The notes: generated by a model from the sequence alone, not told the origin. A DNA stretch of 33,009 nucleotides from CAVSIS01 sp963814875 (GCA_963814875.1 CAWFFJ010000002.1:1-33009), one strand, 5' to 3'; positions 7,591 through 15,079 are shown, counted from the stretch's first letter. Made by a program: numbers and translations.

Positions 7591-8714
7591 GGCGCATCGC
7601 GACCTGGCTCGCGGTGGCGTCTGCGGTGGCGGTGTTCCTCCCGTTCCCGGCCGCGCCGCCCGTCGCGCTGCTGCTCGCGGTGCTCGCGGCGCTGGTGCTC
7701 GATCGGGCGGTGCTGCGCGTCGGCGTCCGATTCGGTGTCGCGCTCGCGGTGCTTTCGGGTGCCGCGCTGGCAGGTGCCGCGGTGGCGTCGAGCTCGGGCC
7801 CAACCCGCGGCCTCGCGGTCGCCGTCACGGTGCTGCTTCGCCTGCTGGTGCTGACCCTACTCACGGGCTTGGCGGCACGGTCGATCTCCGCCGAGGACCT
7901 CCTTGCCACCACAGCTCGGCTCGGCCTCGGCCGCCTGGGGTTGGTGGTGGGCCTCGCGCTCAATGCCCTGCCGCGGCTCGCCGAGGCAACCCGAGAGGTC
8001 TGGATCGCCCATCGAGTGCGGCGCCGCGGCGGCTGGTCCGCTGTGGTCGGCATGCCAGCCCTGGCAGAGGTCCTCCTCGCCCACACCGGGCGAATCGCCG
8101 CTGAGGCCGCCGCTGCGGCGGCGCTGCGCGGTCACGCCTCGCGGACCGCGCCTTTCCCCACCCTCGCCGAGCCTGCCCCGCCGCTGGTCGTGGTGAGTGG
8201 GCGGCCCGGTTGCGGAAAGACCTCGTTGGTGCTCGAGGCAGTAACGGCGATGCGCAACGACGGGTTTGGGATCGCGGGCTTCGTCCAGCCGGCGCGTCGC
8301 CGAGAGGGCGAGACCCTGGCGATCTGGATCCGCGACCTCGTCACCGGCGAGGAGACGCTGCTCGCGGACCGGGCCGAGCTCGGTACCGGCGAGGCCGGAA
8401 CCGGGTTCCGCTTCCACGACGGCGGCTGGCTGGCGGCTCGCGCGGCGCTTGCGCGGGCACGGGCCGGGGACTGGTTGGTGATTGACGAGCTCGGTCCGGT
8501 GGAGCTTCGCGGGCGCGGTCACCTGGAGGTCGCCCGGGCTGCGGCCACCCGGTCGGACCTGGCTGGGGCGGTGATCGTCGTTCGCCGAAACCTGGTGCCG
8601 GCGCTGCTCGATGCCCTCGCCCTGGCACCGGCGGCCATGGTCGACCTCGAGGGGATCCCGGTCGGCAACCGAGCGGCGGCGCTGCGGGACGCGATCGACC
8701 GCGCCCAACGGTGA
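7587..8714 (+). CDS. Fusion of ECF transporter T component (EcfT-like) with THEP1-type NTPase
   Basis: This 375-residue protein starts at a GTG overlapping the previous stop. Residues 1-185 form a membrane domain with several helices and two Arg-rich cytoplasmic motifs, AHRVRRRGGW (141-150) and ALRGHASR (179-186), matching the paired A-R-G coupling motifs by which EcfT contacts the two ATPases. After a Pro-rich linker (about 187-199), residues 200-375 form a P-loop NTPase of the THEP1 family: Walker A GRPGCGKTSL (205-214), then DGFGIAGFVQP, and Walker B DWLVIDELGPVEL (Asp300/Glu301). THEP1 proteins hydrolyse nucleoside triphosphates, with unclear biological role. Joining one to a transporter coupling subunit suggests nucleotide-linked uptake or salvage, which is inference. 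No frameshift is needed; the frame is continuous through both domains. Confidence 0.88.
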   Translation: MRRIATWLAVASAVAVFLPFPAAPPVALLLAVLAALVLDRAVLRVGVRFGVALAVLSGAALAGAAVASSSGPTRGLAVAVTVLLRLLVLTLLTGLAARSISAEDLLATTARLGLGRLGLVVGLALNALPRLAEATREVWIAHRVRRRGGWSAVVGMPALAEVLLAHTGRIAAEAAAAAALRGHASRTAPFPTLAEPAPPLVVVSGRPGCGKTSLVLEAVTAMRNDGFGIAGFVQPARRREGETLAIWIRDLVTGEETLLADRAELGTGEAGTGFRFHDGGWLAARAALARARAGDWLVIDELGPVELRGRGHLEVARAAATRSDLAGAVIVVRRNLVPALLDALALAPAAMVDLEGIPVGNRAAALRDAIDRAQR

Positions 8715-8733
8715 CGCTCCCGTGACGCGCGAG

Positions 8734-8747
8734 TTGACCTCTGTCAA
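8734..8747. promoter_or_regulatory. FNR/FixK-type binding site (TTGAC-N4-GTCAA)
   Basis: TTGACCTCTGTCAA is a perfect inverted repeat of the FNR/FixK/DNR class (consensus TTGAT-N4-ATCAA, with C and G tolerated at the inner positions). It lies 45 bases before the start of the Fe-S membrane protein gene. The regulator encoded at 9255-9941 has the Glu/Ser/Arg recognition residues that read TTGA half-sites. Confidence 0.65.
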
Positions 8748-8792
8748 GGCACTCGCCGGGATCGACCCCCATGCTGGACGGAAGGAGGCGAG

Positions 8793-9194
8793 GTGAGGGT
8801 CCCCAGAGTGCTCGTGGCGCGCCGTGCAATCCAGTGGCTGATGATGGCCCTCGTGGTCGTGATCGGGGCGCAGTTCACCCTCTGGGTGCGCGCCCACCTG
8901 GCCGGACGGTGGCCGACGGTCGCGCGCCCCCCTGGAGTGGAGGGCTTCCTCCCCATCGACGGCATGCTCGGCGCGCGGCACCTGCTCCACACCGGGCAGG
9001 TCGACCCGATCCACCCTGCCGCTGTCGCCGTGTTTCTCGGCATCTGCCTGATGTCGGCGCTGGTCGCGAAGTCCTTCTGCTCCCACCTGTGCCCGGTCGG
9101 GCTCGTCTCGCCGCTGTACACCCACGTCGGCGGGATGGCGATGCAGGAGCCGTCCAGCTCCGACCGGGTGGCGGCCGTGCCGGCCCATCGCTGA
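8793..9194 (+). CDS. Shortened NapH/CcoG-like iron-sulfur membrane protein (N-terminal part only)
   Basis: This 133-residue protein starts at a GTG behind a strong GGAAGGAGG site. It has a transmembrane helix at about residues 12-31, a loop with PPGVEGFLPIDGMLGARHLL, a second helix (about 76-93), and then KSFCSHLCPVG with Cys96 and Cys100. This is the conserved start of polyferredoxin-type membrane proteins (NapH, CcoG, NosR-like), which continue with further helices and [4Fe-4S] motifs to about 250-300 residues. Here the homology ends about ten residues after the CP motif and a 20-30 residue unrelated tail follows. No continuation is visible in other frames before the next gene, so it appears truncated by deletion. 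The intact start signals and FNR box argue it may still be expressed. Confidence 0.7.
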   Translation: MRVPRVLVARRAIQWLMMALVVVIGAQFTLWVRAHLAGRWPTVARPPGVEGFLPIDGMLGARHLLHTGQVDPIHPAAVAVFLGICLMSALVAKSFCSHLCPVGLVSPLYTHVGGMAMQEPSSSDRVAAVPAHR

Positions 9195-9218
9195 TCTTCG
9201 GCGTCCCCGGGCGGTACG

Positions 9219-9248
9219 TGGAGAGGTGTCCGGGTCAGGCGCTATCAT
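9219..9248 (+). promoter_or_regulatory. Candidate promoter for the Crp/Fnr gene, predicting a leaderless mRNA
   Basis: TGGAGA (9219-9224) and TATCAT (9243-9248) are spaced by 18 bases and resemble -35 and -10 boxes. Exactly six bases separate TATCAT from the ATG at 9255, so the transcript would begin at or beside the start codon. There is no ribosome site before this ATG. Confidence 0.5.
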
Positions 9249-9254
9249 CGGGCC

Positions 9255-9941
9255 ATGGACGATCATGCCGCGCTGTCCCAGGTCCCGCTGCTCGCCCACC
9301 TCCCCGAGACTCCGCGCCGGGAGGTGATTTCCGTGGGTCACGAGCGGCGCCTAGGGCGCGGCGAGATCCTCTTCCACGAGGGGGATGGGACCGAGGCCTT
9401 CTTCGCGGTGCTCGAGGGTCAGCTCAAGCTGGTCCGCTACTCGCCCCGCGGCAAGGAGCTGCTTCTTCACCTGGTCCACCCCGGCCAGTCCTTCGCCGAG
9501 GCGGCGCTGTTCGGTGAGGGGACCTACCCTGCGACGGCGGTCGCGATCGACCCGAGCCTTCTGTGGTGCTGGCCGCGCCGCGGGTTCGAAGACCTGTTGC
9601 GACGCAGCCCTGACCTGGCGCTTGCCCTGCTCGGGTCGGTGTCGCTGTGGACACGGCGCCTCGCCGCCAAGCTCGAGCTGCTCACCCAGAGACGGGTCGA
9701 GGAGCGCCTCGCCGTGTACCTGATCAGCCGCGCGGGCGAAAGGACGCTCGACCCAGGCGACGCGGTCGAGCTGCCCGAGGCGCGCAACCTGATCGCCGCC
9801 CAGTGCGGGACGGCGCCCGAGGTGCTGTCCCGCACCTTCCGTCGGCTCGAGGACGACGGCATTCTGCACGCCGAGCCGGACCGGGTGGTGATCCTGGATC
9901 CTACGCGCCTCCACCACCTCGCCGAGTGGATCGGGGACTGA
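9255..9941 (+). CDS. Crp/Fnr-family transcriptional regulator
   Basis: This 228-residue regulator has an N-terminal cyclic-nucleotide-binding-like beta barrel (about 8-120, with GRGEILFHEGDGTEAFFAVL and PGQSFAEAALFGEG), a long dimer helix (about 125-160) and a C-terminal winged helix (about 160-228). The recognition helix GTAPEVLSRTFRRLEDDGIL has Glu189, Ser192 and Arg193 in the E-xx-SR arrangement of FNR, which contacts TTGA. It lacks the cysteine cluster that holds the FNR [4Fe-4S] centre, so it is more like DNR/NnrR or FixK types that sense another ligand or none. It lies 60 bases after the truncated Fe-S protein gene and probably acts on the FNR-type box at 8734-8747. The effector is unknown. 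Confidence 0.92.
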   Translation: MDDHAALSQVPLLAHLPETPRREVISVGHERRLGRGEILFHEGDGTEAFFAVLEGQLKLVRYSPRGKELLLHLVHPGQSFAEAALFGEGTYPATAVAIDPSLLWCWPRRGFEDLLRRSPDLALALLGSVSLWTRRLAAKLELLTQRRVEERLAVYLISRAGERTLDPGDAVELPEARNLIAAQCGTAPEVLSRTFRRLEDDGILHAEPDRVVILDPTRLHHLAEWIGD

Positions 9942-9947
9942 CGGGGC

Positions 9948-9991
9948 GCAAGACGCAAGACGCGAGACGCGAGACGTGAGGCGGGTGACGC
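9948..9991. repeat. Tandem 7-bp repeat array (GCAAGAC/GCGAGAC type)
   Basis: About six degenerate heptamers follow one another (GCAAGAC, GCAAGAC, GCGAGAC, GCGAGAC, GTGAGGC and so on) just after the regulator stop codon. The same unit recurs at 30016-30091 and, inverted and shorter, at 17072-17089. Confidence 0.8.
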
Positions 9992-10033
9992 GATCGGGTT
10001 CCCGGTTCAGACGCGGCGGTGGGCGGTGTTTCT

Positions 10034-10060
10034 CACCACCAAGACACCAAGACACCAAGA
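10034..10060. repeat. Tandem 8-bp repeat array (CACCAAGA), copy 1
   Basis: Three in-phase copies of CACCAAGA are preceded by CAC. The same array recurs at 10436-10464 in this orientation and at 10604-10631 inverted. Such arrays are widespread in intergenic DNA of several environmental phyla; their function is unknown. Confidence 0.85.
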
Positions 10061-10435
10061 CCGGGAGAATCCCAACCCGCCGCAGGCTCATGAGAGGCTG
10101 GAACGGGTCATGATGTCAGCCTCTCTTCTCGAGGGGGCGGGTCGCACGAGAGTTCGAGCGGAAGCGGGGCAACGCCGCAAGCTGCGCGCTGTCGTGCAGC
10201 CCTGACTATGGCAGAAGCCGCCTGCGCAGGCCGATGGCTCATCGACCCGTGGTTCGTGCCAGCGGCGACCGGGACCAATGCACACGCAGCTGACAGAAGG
10301 GCCACCTGTTCGGGCGATGACTCAGAGATGGCTTGGTGTCTTTGTGCTACTCCCGGGTGAGAACTCCCTCCGGTTTGGCGATATTCTGTCAAGCGACGAC
10401 TCGGAAGTACCGAGCCAATTTCGAGATACGGAGTC

Positions 10436-10464
10436 TTGAACCACCAAGACACCAAGACACCAAG
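10436..10464. repeat. Tandem 8-bp repeat array (CACCAAGA), copy 2
   Basis: Begins TTGAACCACCAAGA and continues with two further CACCAAG units. It faces the inverted copy at 10604-10631 across about 140 bases, so a transcript could fold into a long hairpin. The enclosed DNA includes a GC-rich self-complementary block near 10483-10506. Confidence 0.85.
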
Positions 10465-10603
10465 CCATCGGAAGGCAGGGCCGCGCGCCGCGCGCGCGGC
10501 GGGGCTCTGGGTACGGCTTGGATTCTCCCCCATCGCGTGCTCCCCTGGCGCAGCTCCCTGGAAGCCATGGTTGGAAACGCGCCCGCCCCACCCCTGAGTG
10601 CCT

Positions 10604-10631
10604 TCTTGGTGTCTTGGTGTCTTGGTGGTGA
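10604..10631. repeat. Tandem 8-bp repeat array (CACCAAGA), copy 3, inverted
   Basis: CTTGGTGT units in tandem ending in CTTGGTGGTGAG: the reverse complement of the array at 10436-10464. It ends about 95 bases from the stop of the convergent gene at 10726. Confidence 0.85.
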
Positions 10632-10725
10632 GATTCCGCTTCGACCAGATGCCAACGATCCGGGGCTGCGAGAGCACCACCCTTGGGTTGCGGGCAGCGC
10701 CCGCGCTGAGTCCTGGTGGTTTTCG

Positions 10726-11406
10726 CTATCCGCCCGGGAGGAGGTGGATGCGCTGCAGGCTGAGGAGGCCGGCCTTGACCAGGGAGTCGATGTCCTCGAA
10801 GGCGAGCGGAATGAGGTCCGTCTCGGGTAGGTCGGCGCCGGGCCCCTGAGGGCCGCGGAGGATCCCGTAGCCGGTTGCGGGCCCGGGGCTGCCGCGATCC
10901 GAGATCCTGCGCGCCAGGTCGAGCAGGGTGGTCCAGCGTTCGGGCGGCAGGTTGGCCTGCGCCGACAGCGGGTAGACAACGTAACCGACGCGGGTCCAGA
11001 TGCCGGCGGCTGTGAGGGTCTGCGACTGGGCGGCTGCGGACAGGAAGCGCTGCGCGACCACGTAGGCCTGCATCGGGTCGAGGTCCCGCAGCACGGCGAG
11101 GTGCTCGGCGTCGGTCAGGCGTCCCGAGACGTCGGAGGTGCGCAGGGCCGTGCGCAGCAGCTCCTGAACGTGTGCAGCGAGCCGCTCACCGTCCTCGCCC
11201 CGGCTCGGGAACGCGCCGCCGGCGGCCGGCAGGAGGCGGACGAGGTAGAAGCCGAGATAGCTCCCGAGCGGCTGCTCGATGCCCGCGTTGCCCCACTCGA
11301 GGGCGCGCCGCTGCGCCAGCCGCAGCTCGTATGGAACGAAGACGCGGAAGAAGCGCTCATCCGCCTCAGGCAGCGACTCGTCACCCCGCTCGCTGAAAGG
11401 CACCAT
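10726..11406 (-). CDS. Hypothetical protein, possible degenerate GGDEF-like domain
   Basis: This 226-residue protein starts at the ATG at 11406, 32 bases after the stop of the patatin-like gene, without a clear ribosome site; an in-frame ATG at 11469 would overlap that gene. Its centre (LLRTALRTSDVSGRLTDAEHLAVLRDLD, then AYVVAQRFLSAA and GIWTRVGYVVYP) follows the spacing of a GGDEF diguanylate cyclase domain. However, the GG[D/E]EF catalytic motif is replaced by LTDAEHL, so no cyclase activity is expected. No transmembrane segment is seen. Close spacing suggests it acts together with the patatin-like protein, perhaps as a sensor or scaffold; this is inference. It could equally be an unrelated conserved family. 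Confidence 0.7.
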   Translation of the reverse strand: MVPFSERGDESLPEADERFFRVFVPYELRLAQRRALEWGNAGIEQPLGSYLGFYLVRLLPAAGGAFPSRGEDGERLAAHVQELLRTALRTSDVSGRLTDAEHLAVLRDLDPMQAYVVAQRFLSAAAQSQTLTAAGIWTRVGYVVYPLSAQANLPPERWTTLLDLARRISDRGSPGPATGYGILRGPQGPGADLPETDLIPLAFEDIDSLVKAGLLSLQRIHLLPGG

Positions 11407-11438
11407 GAGAGGATTCTGCCCGAGCGGGAGCTGAGACG

Positions 11439-12401
11439 TCAATCGCGGTCGCCCGAGGCGGCGAGCCACTCACCGAACTCCTGAGTCAGCTTGAGCAGCG
11501 ATCCGTTGCGCATCGCGCCACTTGGGAACTCGAGCGTCACCTCGGCGTCGGCGCGGCCAGTGAACTCGCGCCAGCAGGCGCTGTCCGGTCGAAGCAGTCG
11601 CACCTCGACGCCGGTTGCGGCGAGCTGAGCGGCGTCGGCGACGGTGGCGGCCGCCAGCCTCGCTGCGTCGGCGCGGGATGCGACCTCGGCGAGCCCGAGC
11701 GGGATGAACGGCGCCTCGTCGTGCGCTCTCGCTACGGCGAGCACGACATCGACGGCCTCGACCTGGAGCCCGGCGCGCCGGGCGGTTTCGATCGCCACCC
11801 CGAGGGGGTGGACGAGCGTTGAGGAGCCGTCGGCGAGCGAGCGCACCGGCCCGGGCGCCGACCCATCGCGTCCCACGGCCAGCATCACCGGACGGCAGGC
11901 AACCGGCGTGGCGGCGGCAGCGGCCACGAGGTGTGCGGCCCGGTCGGCCGGGACGTCGCGAGTCGGGTCCGCCAGCCAGGCCTCGCCCGAGGCCAGGCAC
12001 AGCACTGGAACCCGCAGCATGGTTCCGGTGCTGGACAGGCGTGCACCGAGCCCTGCGGTGAACGGCTCGACAGCCTCGGCGACGGCGTCCATCGAAACCA
12101 GACCTGCCACCGAGCGCGGGTCGACGACCGCCCACGCGCCGGGGACCGCCTCGGCAGCGGCCGCCGCCGCGGCATCGGACAGTGATGCGAGCATCGGGAC
12201 TCCGGACCGCGCCTGCTCGGACCACAGCCGTTGCATGTCCTCGAAGCGACCGTCCGCGGCAAGAACGGCGTTAACAGCACCGGCGCCCCCGCCACAGAAG
12301 AACTGCCACCGAGCGCCGGCGGCTGCCATCACGGCCACTGCTCCGGCCTGGAAACCGCCGGTCCCGAGCCCGCCGTACAGCGCGAGGAGCCTCGCCTGCA
12401 T
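11439..12401 (-). CDS. Patatin-like protein lacking the catalytic serine
   Basis: This 320-residue protein starts at an ATG behind AAGGAGG. The N terminus has the patatin layout: a Gly-rich oxyanion loop (ALYGGLGTGGFQAGAVAVM, residues 8-25), then the nucleophile elbow and helix (CGGGAGAVNAVLAADG, 36-51). The elbow should read G-x-S-x-G but is Gly-Gly-Gly-Ala-Gly here, with Gly39 in place of the serine. A later LADGSST resembles the DG[A/G] of the catalytic dyad. Patatins are lipid acyl hydrolases; this one is probably inactive as a lipase and may bind lipid or act as a regulator. Its start region lies in a dispersed repeat (12394-12426). The downstream gene at 10726-11406 is probably co-transcribed. 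Confidence 0.8.
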   Translation of the reverse strand: MQARLLALYGGLGTGGFQAGAVAVMAAAGARWQFFCGGGAGAVNAVLAADGRFEDMQRLWSEQARSGVPMLASLSDAAAAAAAEAVPGAWAVVDPRSVAGLVSMDAVAEAVEPFTAGLGARLSSTGTMLRVPVLCLASGEAWLADPTRDVPADRAAHLVAAAAATPVACRPVMLAVGRDGSAPGPVRSLADGSSTLVHPLGVAIETARRAGLQVEAVDVVLAVARAHDEAPFIPLGLAEVASRADAARLAAATVADAAQLAATGVEVRLLRPDSACWREFTGRADAEVTLEFPSGAMRNGSLLKLTQEFGEWLAASGDRD

Positions 12402-12426
12402 TCCTCACCACCTCCTTACTGCGGGG
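12394..12426 (-). repeat. Dispersed repeat copy containing the start of the patatin-like gene
   Basis: On the plus strand GCCTGCATTCCTCACC is followed by CTTACTGCGG. This matches the repeat arms at 12501-12522 and 21523-21552 with few changes. Read on the minus strand it runs from CCGCAGTA through GGTGAGGA to the ATGCAGG that begins the gene at 12401, so the copy supplies both ribosome site and start codon. Confidence 0.6.
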
Positions 12427-12500
12427 GGATTCTACTCGACGGCGGCCGCTCTCACCGCGTGGCGGCTGGCGCACGGGGATAAGGAAAGGGGCGGGCCCGC

Positions 12501-12686
12501 GGCCTGTATTTCTCACCAGGTCACGTTGCGAGGGCGTCGAGATGGCTGTCAGCGCGGAGCCATCGAGCAGCGAGGCGCCGAGTCGTATGGGTACATACGT
12601 CGCAGGCGACGACCTGCGAGAGGACCCGCGCTGGCTGCCGGATCGGCGTCCGCAGTAGGGACGTGGTGAGAAGTGCAGGTCAGGCC
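12501..12686. repeat. Dispersed repeat element with inverted terminal arms (fills the gap 12402-12715)
   Basis: Left arm GGCCTGTATTTCTCACCAGG (12501-12520) and right arm 12650-12686 (CCGCAGTAGGGACG, then TGGTGAGAAGTGCAGG, ending TCAGGCC) are inverted relatives about 130 bases apart. The sequence between is GC-rich with no gene. Related arms occur at 12394-12426, 21523-21596 and 22760-22790. No transposase is present, so if it is mobile it depends on other functions. Confidence 0.65.
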
Positions 12687-12715
12687 GCGCCCCCCGAGAG
12701 AAAGCCTGGACGGGT

Positions 12716-14983
12716 CTACTTCTTACGCAGGACGTTGAGCGCGCTGCCCGCCCTAAACCACTGGATCTGCTCGTCGTTCAGGGTGTGCTTGAGCGCGAAG
12801 CTGTCCTCGCTGCCGTCGGCGTGGTGGAGCACGGCGGTGAGGTTTCGACCGGGCGCCAGTTCGCCGAGGCCGCGGATCGAAAGCCGATCGTCGACCCGGA
12901 TCTTTTCGTAGTCGGCCGGATCAGCGAAGGTCAGCGGGAGCATGCCCTGCTTCTTGAGGTTGGTCTCGTGAATCCGGGCAAAGGAGCGCGCGATGACCGC
13001 CATCGCACCGAGGTGGCGCGGCTCCATCGCTGCGTGCTCGCGCGAGGAGCCCTCGCCGTAGTTCTCGTCGCCCACCGCGACCCAGCGGATGCCGCGCTGC
13101 TTGTACGAGCGGGCGAGCTTGGGCAGCGAGACCGCCTCGCCGGTGCCGATGTCGATGCCGTGGCCGGGCTCGTCCGCGAAGGCGTTGTTGGCGCCAAGAA
13201 ACATGTTGTCGGAGATGTTGTCGAGGTGGCCGCGAAAGCGCAGCCACGGACCGGCCTGGGAGATGTGGTCGGTAGTGCACTTTCCGCGCGCCTTCATCAG
13301 GATCGCGAGGTTGTCCCAGTCGCCGGGGGAGAAGGGCGCGAACGGATCCAGGAGCTGCAGCCGGTTGGAGTCGGGGCTGACCCTGACTGCGACTCCGGAG
13401 GAAACCGCCGGCGGGGCAAGATAGCCCTCGGCCTTGAACACGAAGCCGTTGGCCGGGACCTCGGGCGCCGGCTTCGGCGGCTCGAGACGGTAGCTCGAGC
13501 CATCGGGCGCTTCGAGGGTGTCAGTGAGCGGGTTGAAGGAGAGCTGTCCGGCGAGGGCATAGGCGACCACGATTTCGGGGCTGGCGATGAAGGAGTTGGT
13601 CGCCGCGTTGCCGTCATTGCGCTTGGCGAAGTTGCGATTGAACGAGGTGATGATCGAGTTGGCCTCGCCTTCGGCGATGTCGTCCCGCTTCCACTGGCCG
13701 ATGCACGGTCCGCAGGCGTTGGCCAGGACGACGCCTCCGAGCTTCGAGAGCGTCGCCATCTGGCCGTCGCGGTCGATGGTCGCCTCGACCTGCTCCGAGC
13801 CCGGAGTCACCCACAGGGTCGAGCGGGTCCGGGCGCCCTTGGCGAGAGCCTGCCCGGCGATGTCCGCCGCGCGGGTGATGTCCTCGTAGGAGGAGTTGGT
13901 GCACGAGCCGATCAGCGCTGCGGTGAGCCGATCCGGGTAGCCGTTGGCCGCCACGTCGGCGGCCATCTGGGACACCGGCCGGGCGAGGTCCGGGGTGTGC
14001 GGCCCGACCACGTGCGGCTCGAGGGTGTCGAGGTCGATCTCGATCACCAGGTCGTAGTAGCTCTTCGGGTCAGCCTCGACCTCGGCGTCCGCGACCAGGA
14101 GGTCGCGGTTGGCGTCGGCCAGAACGGCGATCCTGCTCCTCCGGGTGGCCTCGAGATAGGTCTTGATCCGCGCGTCATAGGGGAAGATCGAGGTCGTCGC
14201 GCCGAGCTCGGCACCCATGTTGGTGATGGTGCCCTTGCCGGTGGCAGAGATCGAGGCCACGCCGGGCCCGAAGTACTCGATGATCCGGTTGGTGCCGCCC
14301 TTGACGGTGAGAATGCCGAGCAGCTTGAGGATGACGTCCTTGGGCGAGGTCCAGCCCTTGAGCGAACCGGTCAGCCGCACACCGACCACCTGAGGCTGCA
14401 GGACCTCCCAGTTGAACCCGGCCATCACGTCGACCGCATCGGCTCCGCCGACACCGACCGCGATCATGCCGAGCCCGCCGGCGTTCGGGGTGTGGGAGTC
14501 GGTGCCGATCATCATCCCGCCCGGGAAGGCGTAGTTTTCGAGCACGACCTGGTGGATGATCCCGGAACCCGGCTTCCAGAAGCCGATGCCGTAACGGGCC
14601 GAGGCGGTCTGGAGGAAGTCGTAGACCTCTCGGTTGCGCTCGATCGCGCCCTCGACGTCCTCCTTGGCGCCGGAGCGCGCCAGGATGAGGTGGTCGCAGT
14701 GCACGGTCGACGGCACCGCGGTCGTGTCGCGCCCCGAGAGCATGAACTGGAGCAGGGCCATCTGGGCGGTGGCGTCCTGCATGGCGACCCGGTCGGGACG
14801 GAGCTGGATGTAGGCCCGCCCGCGCTCGAGGCGCTCGTTCTCGGGGTCGGCGAGGTGGCCGAAGACGACCTTCTCGGCGAGGGTGAGGGGCCGGCCGAAG
14901 CGTGAGCGGATGATGTCGAGGCGCTGGCGGGTGGTCTCGTAGACCTTCGCCACCATCTCGGGGGTCGTCTCGATGGTTGCCAT
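12716..14983 (-). CDS. acn: Aconitate hydratase (aconitase)
   Basis: This 755-residue enzyme interconverts citrate and isocitrate in the TCA cycle, through a [4Fe-4S] cluster, in the cytoplasm. Length and sequence fit the mitochondrial-type aconitase branch. The cluster ligands are Cys361 (IGSCTNSSYED) and Cys424/Cys427 (ANACGPCIGQW). Other hallmarks are TDSHTPNAGGLGMIAVGVGGAD-type substrate loops (161-183) and the swivel domain with GDENYGEGSSREHAAMEPRH. The start is the ATG at 14983, with AGGAGG 7-8 bases before it; upstream in-frame sequence runs into non-coding DNA. The gene stands alone on its strand and has a long intergenic upstream region. No neighbouring TCA genes are present; the Nfu protein at 2229 could help supply its cluster. 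Confidence 0.97.
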   Translation of the reverse strand: MATIETTPEMVAKVYETTRQRLDIIRSRFGRPLTLAEKVVFGHLADPENERLERGRAYIQLRPDRVAMQDATAQMALLQFMLSGRDTTAVPSTVHCDHLILARSGAKEDVEGAIERNREVYDFLQTASARYGIGFWKPGSGIIHQVVLENYAFPGGMMIGTDSHTPNAGGLGMIAVGVGGADAVDVMAGFNWEVLQPQVVGVRLTGSLKGWTSPKDVILKLLGILTVKGGTNRIIEYFGPGVASISATGKGTITNMGAELGATTSIFPYDARIKTYLEATRRSRIAVLADANRDLLVADAEVEADPKSYYDLVIEIDLDTLEPHVVGPHTPDLARPVSQMAADVAANGYPDRLTAALIGSCTNSSYEDITRAADIAGQALAKGARTRSTLWVTPGSEQVEATIDRDGQMATLSKLGGVVLANACGPCIGQWKRDDIAEGEANSIITSFNRNFAKRNDGNAATNSFIASPEIVVAYALAGQLSFNPLTDTLEAPDGSSYRLEPPKPAPEVPANGFVFKAEGYLAPPAVSSGVAVRVSPDSNRLQLLDPFAPFSPGDWDNLAILMKARGKCTTDHISQAGPWLRFRGHLDNISDNMFLGANNAFADEPGHGIDIGTGEAVSLPKLARSYKQRGIRWVAVGDENYGEGSSREHAAMEPRHLGAMAVIARSFARIHETNLKKQGMLPLTFADPADYEKIRVDDRLSIRGLGELAPGRNLTAVLHHADGSEDSFALKHTLNDEQIQWFRAGSALNVLRKK

Positions 14984-15079
14984 GGGGTGCCTCCTCGTCG
15001 CGGCCTCACGGGCGGGCCGGAGTTTGCGCGGCATTGTACCCCCGCCTGCCGCGTTGCGGCTGGCCGGGGGTACAGGTCA

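Larger units (their letters stand above)
9942..10725. other. Gene-free stretch carrying several short tandem-repeat arrays
   Basis: No credible gene is seen in these 784 bases. Short frames here run through the repeats and show no family pattern or ribosome sites. The stretch holds one 7-bp array and three 8-bp arrays, listed separately, with unique sequence between them. It lies between the ends of genes on opposite strands (convergent). Confidence 0.7.

Noticed and set aside
7857..9341. 494-codon frame on the minus strand
   Set aside because: Spans three well-supported plus-strand genes and their control regions; no family pattern.
10333..10830. 165-codon plus-strand frame
   Set aside because: It is built from the CACCAAGA arrays and GC-rich filler and runs into the antisense of the gene at 10726; no coding signs.
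12501..12686. Insertion sequence with terminal inverted repeats
   Set aside because: Inverted arms exist, but the interior is about 130 bases without a transposase frame and no target-site duplication is evident, so I list it only as a repeat.
12785..14905. 706-codon frame on the plus strand
   Set aside because: It is antisense to aconitase, whose motifs are unmistakable; it shows no family pattern, only the Arg/Gly/Val bias of a shadow frame in GC-rich DNA.
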